Shown in pieces: positions 54,502-63,787 of a stretch of DNA of 64,000 nucleotides (positions are counted from its first letter, which is position 1; each line of letters opens with the position of its first letter). The notes below the pieces were generated by a model. That model ran no database searches. It worked only from the letters and a program-made list of their open reading frames with translations, and was not told the origin of the DNA. The DNA comes from an alpha proteobacterium IMCC14465. Lineage in GTDB: Bacteria > Pseudomonadota > Alphaproteobacteria > RS24. Location of the stretch: contig ALYF01000002.1 in the NCBI GenBank assembly GCA_000293845.2, positions 372,001 through 436,000 on the forward strand. The letters run 5' to 3'. Position numbers and translations under genes: made by a program.

Positions 54502-54574
54502 TTAATTTCTCCAACTAAAAAGTAGTGTTTATTCCTAAAAGGATTGATCCAAAGCGGTTATTAAGCACTTTAAA

Positions 54575-55321
54575 TTATTGCCCACGATGCTTCAAAGTAT
54601 TCTGAATAGACCAAATGGCCCACATAGACTTCCGGAGCGCATAACCCAACGTCACGTCTAATTTTGTTGCCTCGTCACCATGCAACCATCCCACTGGGAA
54701 GCTATATTTAAAATGCTCCATAAATTTACCGAAAATCTTTGTTGAGTGCATCTGTGCGGCACTGTCATACATATTGTAAATAGACAACGCTTTTTTGCTT
54801 GGGGTCCCCTCTGTCTTATTGGAGTGGCCTATCACGGAGTATTTCATACCTAGCAACTCGCAAATTTGATACCACTCTTGCTCCAATTTTTCTATTGAAT
54901 ATATGAAATCGTATCTCTCCCTGCAAATATAAATGGGAGAAAAGTAAACCCAGCGTACATTTTGGATAAAATAGGTTGAGAACGATTGCGCCTCGCGGAT
55001 CATCCTTCTTCTGATTAACTGCCCGGCCCCTCTGGCTTTTCGAATTCGATCGGAATTAGGGACCCCTTGATACAAACCAACATGATTAGAGAGTAGCTTA
55101 TGGTAAACCGACACTCTCTCCGTTAACGGATTCCTTACCCCTCCTATGATAAAGTAGTTTTTATAGAGGTCAGGGTAAAAAACCCTCAACTCGTCCAGGT
55201 AGCTATGTTTACTAAGTATCGACTCCCCACCATACTCTTTTACAAGAAGTTCTCCGAGGTCTGTTGAAGCCGTGTGGGGAACTTGGACCAGTATGAGTCT
55301 ATGATCATGACATACTATCAT
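54575..55321 (-). CDS. Sulfotransferase-like protein (Sulfotransfer_2 type)
   Basis: 248 residues. The PAPS 5'-phosphate loop appears as VQVPHTASTDLGELLVKEYG near the N-terminus and the 3'-phosphate region as FIIGGVRNPLTERVSVYHKL. The fold of these two elements is that of carbohydrate sulfotransferases. FIYSIEKLEQEWYQICELLG is also typical. It starts within the last codons of the flippase gene. Inferred role: sulfation of the polysaccharide. A PAPS source is not encoded in this window. Confidence 0.8.
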   Translation of the reverse strand: MIVCHDHRLILVQVPHTASTDLGELLVKEYGGESILSKHSYLDELRVFYPDLYKNYFIIGGVRNPLTERVSVYHKLLSNHVGLYQGVPNSDRIRKARGAGQLIRRRMIREAQSFSTYFIQNVRWVYFSPIYICRERYDFIYSIEKLEQEWYQICELLGMKYSVIGHSNKTEGTPSKKALSIYNMYDSAAQMHSTKIFGKFMEHFKYSFPVGWLHGDEATKLDVTLGYALRKSMWAIWSIQNTLKHRGQ

Positions 55322-56771
55322 TAGCAGCTCCGTTGAAAAGAAGAAGAAACCGTGGTTTTGCCGTCAAAAGCCAGACAAACGCCAGTGCAGCATTGAATGC
55401 AACAATTAAACTTATCTCTGCAGCGCCCTCCGTAACAAACGCTATGAAATAATTCAAAAACAATAGCAATACAGCTAGAATCAAGAGCTTTTGCAGCTGG
55501 CTTCTTGATGCCTGGAGATAAATAATTCTTCTCAACAAAAACAAGGAAACTAAGCCATAAATAGCGACACTTATCATCAATGACCACAATACGGCCTGTT
55601 GGTGGGAAAACAGCAAAACGAGACAGAAATAACAACCTATCTGCAAAATGCATGCCGCTAAAGCGTTATAAGTGTTCAGCGGTTGGAAAAAGATTCCATC
55701 CAGAAATCCTCTAACCATCACGTAAACACAATGAAGGATGATAAATGGACCTGAAATTTTTAAAAAACTAGCTGAGTCAGCGTATCCTTCTCCAAAAAGC
55801 AGAGCTGTTATTTCGCTCGACCAGAAAAATAAGCACACTGTAACAGGGAGAGAAAAGAAAAATAATGATTCAATCGCACAGTTTGCAAAAAAACTCAGCG
55901 CCCTAAATCTCTTTTTTTTTCTTTGAAGAGAAGAATGAAAAACTATCGTCGGGCTCGCAGCCACAGCAAGCGCTTCAGTTGCTCTAAAAAAAAATATCAC
56001 AATCGCGCAAATCGCAGCTGTTTCATAATCAGCGTTAAGAGAACAAATAATAAATGGAAAACCAAAAATAAACGACTTAAGAAACCCGGCTGGCGTCCTG
56101 AGCAATCCGAAAGCAAAATATTCCTTGAGTAAATATGCACGCACTGGAGGTTCAAATTGCATTTTTAACTTGAAAACTATATATATTATAAAAAGGATCG
56201 CCGTGGAAAACATATAGGAAAATCCGAGCAACAAAATAGCTTCCTGCCAATTTTCTGTCATCCAAAGATTAACTAAACATATTGATATGACCGTAATGTT
56301 GAATGGCCCCTTGATTAAGTTAGTCAACCATATCCAGCCCATCCCTCTGAACGTGCCCTCTAAAACCCTTGTGCTGCTAATGCCTATGATTAGCGGTAGG
56401 GCAGTCATTGCATTGCGCAGCAAATCATCAGGCTGCACTTCAAAAAATAGAAAAAGTGAATAAACACCAAACAACAGCGTACCGAACAATATTACAACCA
56501 CGAAGTAAATATTAATACCAGCAACAGCGAGACTCTTTTTAGACACTGCGCCTGCCATTAACTTCGGCAGCGCGATTGCCAAACTGAATGCCGCTACAGG
56601 GGAAAGAAGAACACCCATACTGCGAACTGCCTGAAATTTTCCAAATTCCTCAAGGCTTAGAAACCGGGCCGCCAGAAAGTAAAATGCCACTAGGGACACA
56701 GTTGTAGCCAAAGAGGCCGCTATTGTTAGCAACAGATCGAGCTGCAGCCCTGATAAATTTATACGCTTCAT
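55305..56771 (-). CDS. Flippase of the polysaccharide (Wzx/oligosaccharide transporter family)
   Basis: 488 residues from the ATG at 56771 (a TTG at 56792 is an alternative). About twelve to fourteen membrane helices. LDLLLTIAASLATTVSLVAF, ARFLSLEEFGKFQAVRSMGV and GRGFLDGIFFQPLNTYNALA-like segments fit the MATE/PST flippase superfamily. It would flip lipid-linked repeat units to the periplasmic side. It overlaps the sulfotransferase gene by 17 bases. Confidence 0.85.
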   Translation of the reverse strand: MKRINLSGLQLDLLLTIAASLATTVSLVAFYFLAARFLSLEEFGKFQAVRSMGVLLSPVAAFSLAIALPKLMAGAVSKKSLAVAGINIYFVVVILFGTLLFGVYSLFLFFEVQPDDLLRNAMTALPLIIGISSTRVLEGTFRGMGWIWLTNLIKGPFNITVISICLVNLWMTENWQEAILLLGFSYMFSTAILFIIYIVFKLKMQFEPPVRAYLLKEYFAFGLLRTPAGFLKSFIFGFPFIICSLNADYETAAICAIVIFFFRATEALAVAASPTIVFHSSLQRKKKRFRALSFFANCAIESLFFFSLPVTVCLFFWSSEITALLFGEGYADSASFLKISGPFIILHCVYVMVRGFLDGIFFQPLNTYNALAACILQIGCYFCLVLLFSHQQAVLWSLMISVAIYGLVSLFLLRRIIYLQASRSQLQKLLILAVLLLFLNYFIAFVTEGAAEISLIVAFNAALAFVWLLTAKPRFLLLFNGAANDSMS

Positions 56772-56792
56772 ATTAACGAAATATTTACGCAA

Positions 56793-57323
56793 TTATCCAA
56801 TATTTTGGAGATCTATCGGCTCCACCACAGCGGAAGGAGACCGAACTAAAGAGTTATGGTCGACATTTTTTGGTGAAACTACATTCGCCGCAATAACTGA
56901 GCCACTTCTAATTATAGTGCCAGCAAGCACGACGGACGAATGCGCTAGCCAAACATTATCCTCGATGAGAACAGGCGAGTTTTTATATCCTTGAGCTTTC
57001 ATCACTAAGGTGGGGTTTCGAAATTTGTGGTTTTGTGTTGATATATAGACGTTCTCTGCAATCATTACATTTGAGCCTATTTTAACCTTCCCACCATTGC
57101 CAACAAGTATTGAACCTTCGCCAATATAAACGTTATCGCCGATCTCAATATTCCTTATCCCCTTTACTAGTACAGACGGTCGAATCGTTACGTTTTTGCC
57201 GATTTTTGCCCCAAGGATTCTTAGAAAAATTATTCGCGAAAACTTTAAAATGGTTGAGTATCTTATAAACCTAACAACAAGAAGCAGGAGGGAAAATATG
57301 TATCCAAAAAGCATTGAAATCAC
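56793..57323 (-). CDS. Hexapeptide-repeat acyltransferase (LbH type)
   Basis: 176 residues. One N-terminal membrane helix (ISMLFGYIFSLLLLVVRFI), then a left-handed beta helix built from repeated hexapeptides (IGKNVTIRPSVLVKGIRNIE, IGDNVYIGEGSILVGNGG, VMIAENVYISTQNHKF, VLIEDNVWLAHSSVVLAG). The loop QNHKF carries the likely catalytic His. It would acetylate a sugar; as a candidate for the 4-amino group of the bacillosamine-type sugar it could stand in for PglD (inference). No gap to the flippase gene. Confidence 0.85.
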   Translation of the reverse strand: MISMLFGYIFSLLLLVVRFIRYSTILKFSRIIFLRILGAKIGKNVTIRPSVLVKGIRNIEIGDNVYIGEGSILVGNGGKVKIGSNVMIAENVYISTQNHKFRNPTLVMKAQGYKNSPVLIEDNVWLAHSSVVLAGTIIRSGSVIAANVVSPKNVDHNSLVRSPSAVVEPIDLQNIG

Positions 57324-57324
57324 T

Positions 57325-58425
57325 TTATTCCCTCTGCTTTCTATCTCGATTCCTAGCTACTTTACTGCCCGAGAAAATTGAAAATAAGTTCAAATACTGT
57401 CGGGCTACCTCACTCAAACCAATTGATCTGCGAGGGGCAAATACACCCTCCAAAACTGCAGCATAAAGCCTCCCAGGGTCACGCAATAGGGCCTCAAAAC
57501 TGTAGGATGACGAATAATCGTAATCATTAGCGAAACCCTCAGCATAATTTTCATTCGAAAAGAAAACTGCCTTTTTGTGGGCTGCAGCTAAAGTTGCAAC
57601 ACCAGAATTTGTTACTTCGTAATTTATTAGTAAAGCGAAGGACTTTGCAATTAGATAATTAATTTCTTCGTCGGTAAGAAAACGAAGCAATAGATAAACG
57701 TAATCATCACTATTTTGCATCAAACTATCTATTAGACTTGGGTCATTGCACTTGCCCGCTACAATTAATTTCCGATTAAGAACTCTCAAAACGGGCTTGA
57801 TACTCTCAATGGTTTCAAGAATATTTTTTTCAGCAGTAATTCGTCCAACGATCAAGAAATATCCATTTTCTTCCAAAGGCAAATCTTGAGGCCTAGCTTC
57901 ACCTTCAGCAAACAGCTCTTCTTGAATACCTAGAGGAATCATCGAGCAGGATTGTGGTTTGAGAAAAAGTTTTTGCTCTCTGAATTTTTCTTCAAGAGTT
58001 CGTTGTGATTCTGAGGACGGAAAAATAAAATGATTCACTTGTTTAAATAGCATCCGATAGTAGAGATCTTCAGTCTTAACCCCACATTCATGCTTAAACT
58101 TAATATGCGGATTATGCACTGTCCAAATAATTTTAGTTTTCCGCAATTTACAAAATTCGAATAACAGCCCTAATAAAAGCACTTTAATCAAGGGACGAAA
58201 CCCACTCGACGCGAAAACTCTATCAGGCCAATGTACGTGTATAATGTCGTACTTGTTTAGCAGTAACCTTAGAATCGAGAATTCAAAAACTCTTATCTCT
58301 GCTTGACGGTCACTTTCTATATATTCATAGATAATTGAGAATCTTCGATTACTTAAACCAAACTTGGGCTTCGCTAGAACCTTTACTTTTGAATGATCAA
58401 TGATGAAGGTTTTCTTTAAAGCCAT
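57325..58425 (-). CDS. Glycosyltransferase (GT-B, GT4-like)
   Basis: 366 residues. NKYDIIHVHWPDRVFASSG and IIWTVHNPHIKFKHECGV are the N-domain segments of the GumH/WbaZ-like transferases. The C-domain shows YFLIVGRITAEKNILETIES and GVATLAAAHKKAVFFSNENY where GT4 enzymes have the E-x7-E motif region (here less clear). Cytoplasmic face of the membrane. The donor and acceptor sugars are not determined. It starts 25 bases after the polymerase gene's stop. Confidence 0.82.
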   Translation of the reverse strand: MALKKTFIIDHSKVKVLAKPKFGLSNRRFSIIYEYIESDRQAEIRVFEFSILRLLLNKYDIIHVHWPDRVFASSGFRPLIKVLLLGLLFEFCKLRKTKIIWTVHNPHIKFKHECGVKTEDLYYRMLFKQVNHFIFPSSESQRTLEEKFREQKLFLKPQSCSMIPLGIQEELFAEGEARPQDLPLEENGYFLIVGRITAEKNILETIESIKPVLRVLNRKLIVAGKCNDPSLIDSLMQNSDDYVYLLLRFLTDEEINYLIAKSFALLINYEVTNSGVATLAAAHKKAVFFSNENYAEGFANDYDYSSSYSFEALLRDPGRLYAAVLEGVFAPRRSIGLSEVARQYLNLFSIFSGSKVARNRDRKQRE

Positions 58426-58450
58426 AAACTTACTTCGATAAGTCAGAGTT

Positions 58451-59695
58451 TTATCTCCTACTTCTTGAAAGCACTATGGATAGGAACATAAGCAATAGAA
58501 AACCATGAGTCCCCATCGCGATCACCAAATCAGAGTTAATAAATATGTTAAGTATGAGCGGGGCTGCAGCTGCTGTAATAAGAGCTCTGTTGTTTTTATC
58601 AGCTAGACTGTCAAAAAAGGCGCAAACTAGCATCAATAAGATTGAATATAGGATAATCCCCACCAAACCAGCGTGCATATAGCCGGACGCCATGAACCCA
58701 GAGTTTACGTTTTTATAATTTCCTACATATTCGCCAATAACCTGTCCAGGAGATAAATTCATATATGGATATTCAAGAATTGACGAGAAAATGGTGTTAC
58801 TCCAGTAGAGGTAACCGTATTGTGAAAAGTAATTTATATAATGCGTAAAATTTAATGCCGCCGCAAATATGCTCCTACGAACTAAAAAACTCGAAGCTAA
58901 GTCAAAATTAATTAAGAAAAATGCACCAAAACTGAACGTCAAAAATAGAAGAGTTGTCATTAAGAGTCTTATGAAGCCAGCGTTTTGCATAGATAGAAAA
59001 AGGTAAATTCCGATACTAAGGAAGGGAAAAAGCAATGAAGTTTTCTGATTCGCCACACCAAAAGCCAAAAAAGTTAGAAGCAGAGCCAAAGAGAAAATTA
59101 TATATTTTTTTTTGTGCAGTGAATAAACCGCCATTATTGGCAGCAATACCTTCCCGACCCAGTTTCCTATATAAGCAAATATCCCTGCTTGAACATTTTC
59201 TTTTTGCGTCGCCCTAAAATCATAGACTTGATACAGATTCAAATTAAACTCTGAAAATCCGCTTCTACTCAAAACGAATACGAAATAAGCCGTTATGAAA
59301 GCAAAGAGAACCGAGAGGACCATTGGGTTCTGTTGCTTAATTAACGGAATACGAAATTTTAATTTATTAGTATTAACTAGGATCAAAAGACAGACGAAGG
59401 GAACCAATATATGATGCAGATATCCTCCGCCCAACGCTCCGACAGTTTGATAAGGAAGTAGAACGAAAAGAACGAATAATGAAGTAAAGAAATGGGATGG
59501 GCGCTCATAATTTGGTGCCAAAGCCAGCAGCGCCACAAACGGGAGTAGTACATAACTGAAAACGATCTTCCAATAACTCAGTTCTAGGGTATAGCCTAAA
59601 TAGGACCAATTTCCCGTTAAATATATTATAAAAATTAGGTCGTAGAATGCCCTAAGCAAAAATACCAACAGTATGGCTTTCAAAGCCGGCAACAT
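58451..59695 (-). CDS. O-antigen/EPS polymerase candidate (Wzy-like)
   Basis: 414 residues from the ATG at 59695 (59725 is possible). About ten or more membrane helices and a large extracellular loop around residues 265-345 (YSQYGYLYWSNTIFSSILEY, then NLSPGQVIGEYVGNYKNVNS). The pattern and its place in the operon suit an oligosaccharide repeat-unit polymerase, a family with little sequence conservation. An alternative is an O-antigen ligase-like protein. Confidence 0.7.
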   Translation of the reverse strand: MLPALKAILLVFLLRAFYDLIFIIYLTGNWSYLGYTLELSYWKIVFSYVLLPFVALLALAPNYERPSHFFTSLFVLFVLLPYQTVGALGGGYLHHILVPFVCLLILVNTNKLKFRIPLIKQQNPMVLSVLFAFITAYFVFVLSRSGFSEFNLNLYQVYDFRATQKENVQAGIFAYIGNWVGKVLLPIMAVYSLHKKKYIIFSLALLLTFLAFGVANQKTSLLFPFLSIGIYLFLSMQNAGFIRLLMTTLLFLTFSFGAFFLINFDLASSFLVRRSIFAAALNFTHYINYFSQYGYLYWSNTIFSSILEYPYMNLSPGQVIGEYVGNYKNVNSGFMASGYMHAGLVGIILYSILLMLVCAFFDSLADKNNRALITAAAAPLILNIFINSDLVIAMGTHGFLLLMFLSIVLSRSRR

Positions 59696-59733
59696 TTTTG
59701 GTGCTTTTCTAACGTGGGGCAGCAATCTCGAGC

Positions 59734-60591
59734 TTAATATAGCCCACTCAGCTCAGGAAAATTCTCAAATTCACGCAGAATGTCATTTATCACTGTCGTC
59801 TGGAGCACTTTCTTTCCATTTCCTATTGATGCCATAGAGATATTCTCTCGCCAATAACTTGACACTCCATTAGTAACAATACCAAGGTCTCGGTATACAC
59901 TTTCCAGAGACCCAGGAGAACTGCAAATATCTTCATATTTGACGGTTATTATCTTTTGACCTTCATTAACTTCTATTTCGTTTAGACTCTCTAGCGTTTT
60001 GCTAACACTAATCGCCCATTGTCGCGCACAAATAATGTGCAATGGAAGCCGCACTAGATCTTCTTCTATACCAGAGTAACGAGGCCCCCAGATTGAGGGC
60101 GCATTGCCATCCGCCAGAAACTGGTTCCTTACAAACCACCATGCGTAGCTAATCTCAGATAATGGAAAGTACCTTATTTTCTGGAGTAGGTATCGCAGAT
60201 CTGGCCTCGCATTCCATTGCTCAATAGCTGAAGCCACCACATCAAACCCATTTCGCACGATGTGTACCAATAATGCATCTGGCATACAGGCGTGCACAAA
60301 GGGCACCCTCAACGTGTTTGAAACAGTTTTTTCAACGACAAATGAGTTCGCGGCTAAGAGCTCCTTCTCTTTTATTCCTGACAATCTAATTACCGAACTA
60401 CGGATTTTTTTTGCTGTTTCGGGACTTAAATCCGACAGCGTCAGTTCGTCACTCTGTGACGGATCACAGCCCTGCCTCCAGACATAATTGACGTCGTAAG
60501 GGACCCTAAAACCCCCATTAACAGATGAGATTGCATCCCGCAGCATTTTCGTTCCTGATCTAGCGGCACCCAAGACTAAAACTATTTTCAT
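59734..60591 (-). CDS. Sulfotransferase (Sulfotransfer_3 type)
   Basis: 285 residues. The PAPS loop is at the N-terminus: KIVLVLGAARSGTKMLRDAI (residues 2-21, GAARSGT at 8-14). LVHIVRNGFDVVASAIEQWN fits the 3'-phosphate-binding motif, and ITVKYEDICSSPGSLESVYR a later helix. It is a different subfamily from the sulfotransferase at 54575, so two distinct sulfation sites are likely. It begins four bases before the end of the glycosyltransferase gene (ATGA overlap). Confidence 0.88.
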   Translation of the reverse strand: MKIVLVLGAARSGTKMLRDAISSVNGGFRVPYDVNYVWRQGCDPSQSDELTLSDLSPETAKKIRSSVIRLSGIKEKELLAANSFVVEKTVSNTLRVPFVHACMPDALLVHIVRNGFDVVASAIEQWNARPDLRYLLQKIRYFPLSEISYAWWFVRNQFLADGNAPSIWGPRYSGIEEDLVRLPLHIICARQWAISVSKTLESLNEIEVNEGQKIITVKYEDICSSPGSLESVYRDLGIVTNGVSSYWRENISMASIGNGKKVLQTTVINDILREFENFPELSGLY

Positions 60592-61337
60592 TTTCTATCT
60601 CGCAAGTATCTCTCAAATCTTCTGACCGCTTTCTTAAATGCTTTGCGTTTGTCTGGAACATAAAAAACGTAAGCAGATAGTGTGTAAAACAGCATTTTGA
60701 ATTTGTTAGAAGATACAGATTGCTCTCTCTTGACATAGTCAAAGTAACACCCCGGAGCCCGAACCGATTTGTACCCACGAGAGAGAATGTGGCACCAAAA
60801 CTTAAATGGGTGCCGCGCTTTCATAGATCCAAAACGCGCGCCTTGAATTATCTCACGCCGTAAAACCACAGAGGAACAAAAGATTCCCGTCGTTTCGAGG
60901 AAGTCGTCTAGTGCTATAATCTCTTTTGAAACCCTCCAGCGGTAATCGCATCTGTCTGGCAAAAGAGTTAGTTCCCTCATATCAGTATGAGTAAAGTCCG
61001 CACCCGACCGAAGCAAGGAAATTTGAGTCTCAATTTTATTTAGGGGCCATCTGTCGTCTGCATCACAAAATGCGACATACGGAGCAGACGAAATCGTTAA
61101 AGCCAGATTCCTTGCCGCACCTCCACCTTGGTTTTTTGACAATCTCGTTAATTCTATTCTCTCGTCTAAATCACAAATACTTCTTATATAACCGCTCGCC
61201 TCTTCATTTGATCCGTCATCAACAACTATAATTCTCAGGTTTCTATAACTTTGGCCTGTAATCGAAGCCATCGTCTCTCGGAATTCGGATCCAGGGTTAA
61301 AAACGGGCACCACTACGTCTACCAAGCCGTGATTCAT
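60588..61337 (-). CDS. Family 2 glycosyltransferase (GT-A)
   Basis: 249 residues. VDVVVPVFNPGSEFRETMAS, RIIVVDDGSNEEASGYI, and ALTISSAPYVAFCDADDRWP carry the nucleotide-binding Asp residues, with DADD as the metal site. KNQGGGAARNLAL is the usual ribose-contact segment. It adds one sugar to the growing repeat unit in the cytoplasm. Overlaps both neighbours by four bases (ATGA). Confidence 0.9.
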   Translation of the reverse strand: MNHGLVDVVVPVFNPGSEFRETMASITGQSYRNLRIIVVDDGSNEEASGYIRSICDLDERIELTRLSKNQGGGAARNLALTISSAPYVAFCDADDRWPLNKIETQISLLRSGADFTHTDMRELTLLPDRCDYRWRVSKEIIALDDFLETTGIFCSSVVLRREIIQGARFGSMKARHPFKFWCHILSRGYKSVRAPGCYFDYVKREQSVSSNKFKMLFYTLSAYVFYVPDKRKAFKKAVRRFERYLRDRK

Positions 61338-62071
61338 GAGTTGCGTTCAAAGCTTAAGCCACGATCGTCCAACCCCAAAGAAGTATAGCCAAGCTTTTCA
61401 AACTCAATCTCTAGACCTGATTGGGGTGGAGCAATGCATATTATTCTGGGCCAGTCCTTTTTCTGGATTTCTCCGAGATACTGCCTAACAACTGCCAGCT
61501 CACCACCGTTCGTAGTCACGCTAAGCACCGAAGGGAGATCAGGCGCTCTGTTCGCATAAACTGCGATGGGCAAAGCTCTTACCTCAATTGTCTGCAATTT
61601 TCCATCTCCCAACTTTGTTTTTCGAATTGTCTCACTTAGAACCGGCTTATTCGTAGCCTGACGATTATTCGCTATTTCAAGAAAAAGCTTTCCTTCAAAG
61701 GTAGAAACAGCCCCCTCGAAAATTATTGTTTCCGTTCGAGCATTTTTAAAGGAATTGAAAATTCGGTGACCAGTTGCTACCGAATTGGCGTCAGGCTCAA
61801 CGAGAACCAGGGTTTTAGGTCCCAGAAAATGAAACAAAAGACTCCTCGACCTTCCTTGATTAAGGAGATCTGAGGGCATACCAATTTGCAACACACAATC
61901 GTCACCCCTAATCAAACTATAGGGGACCGTTTTTTTTGCCACGCGCCCGTAAAAGCGCAATTTAGTTTCGAACGGGATAAGCACCTGTGCAGAAACAAAA
62001 AGTTTGCGAGCCAATCTATAGGCAGGAGCCGGAATTTTTCTTCTCAGCTTGGTAAAAAAAATAATCATCAA
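61334..62071 (-). CDS. FkbM-like methyltransferase-related protein
   Basis: 245 residues, first gene of the operon. The first segment is basic (FFTKLRRKIPAPAYRLARKL) and may touch the membrane. TLVLVEPDANSVATGHRIF and LSETIRKTKLGDGKLQTIEV recall FkbM-type methyltransferases, and SVLSVTTNGGELAVVRQYLG the FkbM segment normally reading DIEGxE. The SAM-binding motif I (normally DIGANxG) is CVLQIGMPSD here, and the DIEG motif is changed to TTNGGE. It may be inactive or have another role. Call is moderately supported. Confidence 0.55.
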   Translation of the reverse strand: MMIIFFTKLRRKIPAPAYRLARKLFVSAQVLIPFETKLRFYGRVAKKTVPYSLIRGDDCVLQIGMPSDLLNQGRSRSLLFHFLGPKTLVLVEPDANSVATGHRIFNSFKNARTETIIFEGAVSTFEGKLFLEIANNRQATNKPVLSETIRKTKLGDGKLQTIEVRALPIAVYANRAPDLPSVLSVTTNGGELAVVRQYLGEIQKKDWPRIICIAPPQSGLEIEFEKLGYTSLGLDDRGLSFERNS

Positions 62072-62359
62072 AAAACCTTCTTTAACTGAGGCATACCTAT
62101 ACCAAAAAGCATGGCTCTATTACTATTGCATGACCTTTGTGGCCTTTTTTTCAGTCTGAGTGAAAATTACGGAAGACCATTACTTTAGTTTGCGATTTGA
62201 CGGGAAAACACTCAAGAAACAAACCAGACAAAAGACTAAGTTACCTGTAACAGAATAAGACTTGAACTGAATCACAAGAATACCTTTGGAGGATCTAATT
62301 TTTTTGATGTTAATGTAACAACCAACGGAATAGGACGCAGAGTGCCCTCTAGCTCTTGC
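62072..62359. promoter_or_regulatory. Leader region of the polysaccharide operon
   Basis: About 290 bases between manC and the first gene of the 13-gene operon, both on the minus strand. The stretch near 62140 has a T run on the plus strand, and the middle is A-rich, without open frames. It must hold the promoter of the operon if it is not expressed with manC. I see no certain -35/-10 pair and no JUMPstart/ops element. Confidence 0.45.
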
Positions 62360-63787
62360 TTATTTTCGACCGTATGAGTCTTTTAGGCGCACAATGTCGT
62401 CTTCACCAAGATAGCTGCCCACTTGAACCTCAACCAGCACAAGCTCAGTCTTACCAATGTTTGTCAGCCGATGTTTTTCACCCAGTGGAATATATCGATA
62501 CTCCCCAGGTCCCGTTTCAAACTCCTCATCACCCACTTGCACAATGGCTTTGCCTTGCGTCACCACCCAATGCTCCGCGCGTTTGTGATGATATTGCAGG
62601 CTCAGTTTCTGCCCCGGTGCGACGGTGATGCGCTTGACCTGATAGCCGTCTTCTTGTTTCAGCGTCGCAAAAGTTCCCCATGGCCGATGCACCGTGGCCG
62701 GCAGTTCCGTCAATTCCGCATCTGCGCTTGCTTTTAATGCCTCAACCACCAATTTCACGTCTTGTGACTTAGCACGGTCAGCGACCAGCAATGCATCCGG
62801 TGTGTCGATAATGACCAAATTTTCAACGCCAATCGCGGCGATGACTTTTTCGGTATGGCTGGTGCTTTCAATATGCGTGTTTCGTGCTTCGACAAACCGA
62901 ACTTTGTCAGCACCGGCGATACTGTTGTCGTCACTGTCAGCCTCATGCGCGCTGGCCACCGCGTCCCATGAGCCAACATCCGACCAACCAAAGCCGGCGG
63001 GCACCATGGCTATTTTGTCGGCTTTTTCCATCACCGCATAGTCGATGGAAATATCTGGCTGGGCGATAAAACTGCCTTCCTCAAAGCGTGTCACGCCGCC
63101 TTCTTCTTGCGCCTCGGCAAATGCAGCTTCGGAGGCTGCCCACACATCGCCCGAGTGCATCGCCATGTTTTCAGCCATCACACCGGCGGTAAAACAAAAC
63201 ATGCCTGAATTCCAATAATAGCGGCCGTCGGCGAGATACCTCTCAGCGGTGGTGCGATCGGGTTTTTCAACGAAGCTTTTGAGCGGTTGCGGTGTGTCTC
63301 CCGCCGCAGCGACTTCCAAATACCCATAGCCCGTCTCTGGGCCGGTTGGGCGAATGCCGAAGACGACGAGATTTCCGGCTTGTGCTTGCTCTGCTGCTTG
63401 GCTGACAGCTTTTTCAAAAGCAGCATCGTTGGAAATCAAATGATCAGCCGCCAGAACCAGACACACGGCATCATCACCATGCGTATTTTGAATATGCCGC
63501 ACAGCCAGCGCAATCGCGGGCGCGGTGTTGCGCCCCTTTGGTTCCAACAAATAGGAAACTTTCGGCGCCTTTGAGGTTTCTTTCAGCAAATTCTCTGTCA
63601 GGAAATAGTGATCTTGATTGGTCACGATAAGCGCCTCATCAGCAATCAAAGCGGCACGCTCTAAGGCATGGGCCAAAAGCGGTTTTCCGGCTACCTCCAT
63701 AAAAGGTTTTGGATGCATGCGCCGCGATATTGGCCAAAGCCGCGTCCCAGCACCGCCCGACAGAATAATAGGTATGATTTTAGTCAT
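62360..63787 (-). CDS. manC: Mannose-1-phosphate guanylyltransferase/mannose-6-phosphate isomerase
   Basis: 475 residues. Two domains: the nucleotidyltransferase with PIILSGGAGTRLWPISRRMH at the N-terminus, AADHLISN and the signature FVEKPDRTTAERYLADGRYY, and the C-terminal cupin phosphomannose isomerase (HRPWGTFATLKQEDGYQVKR, then QYHHKRAEHWVV). It makes GDP-mannose, the precursor of GDP-fucose by gmd/fcl. The start overlaps the end of the ugd-like gene by eight bases. Confidence 0.95.
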   Translation of the reverse strand: MTKIIPIILSGGAGTRLWPISRRMHPKPFMEVAGKPLLAHALERAALIADEALIVTNQDHYFLTENLLKETSKAPKVSYLLEPKGRNTAPAIALAVRHIQNTHGDDAVCLVLAADHLISNDAAFEKAVSQAAEQAQAGNLVVFGIRPTGPETGYGYLEVAAAGDTPQPLKSFVEKPDRTTAERYLADGRYYWNSGMFCFTAGVMAENMAMHSGDVWAASEAAFAEAQEEGGVTRFEEGSFIAQPDISIDYAVMEKADKIAMVPAGFGWSDVGSWDAVASAHEADSDDNSIAGADKVRFVEARNTHIESTSHTEKVIAAIGVENLVIIDTPDALLVADRAKSQDVKLVVEALKASADAELTELPATVHRPWGTFATLKQEDGYQVKRITVAPGQKLSLQYHHKRAEHWVVTQGKAIVQVGDEEFETGPGEYRYIPLGEKHRLTNIGKTELVLVEVQVGSYLGEDDIVRLKDSYGRK

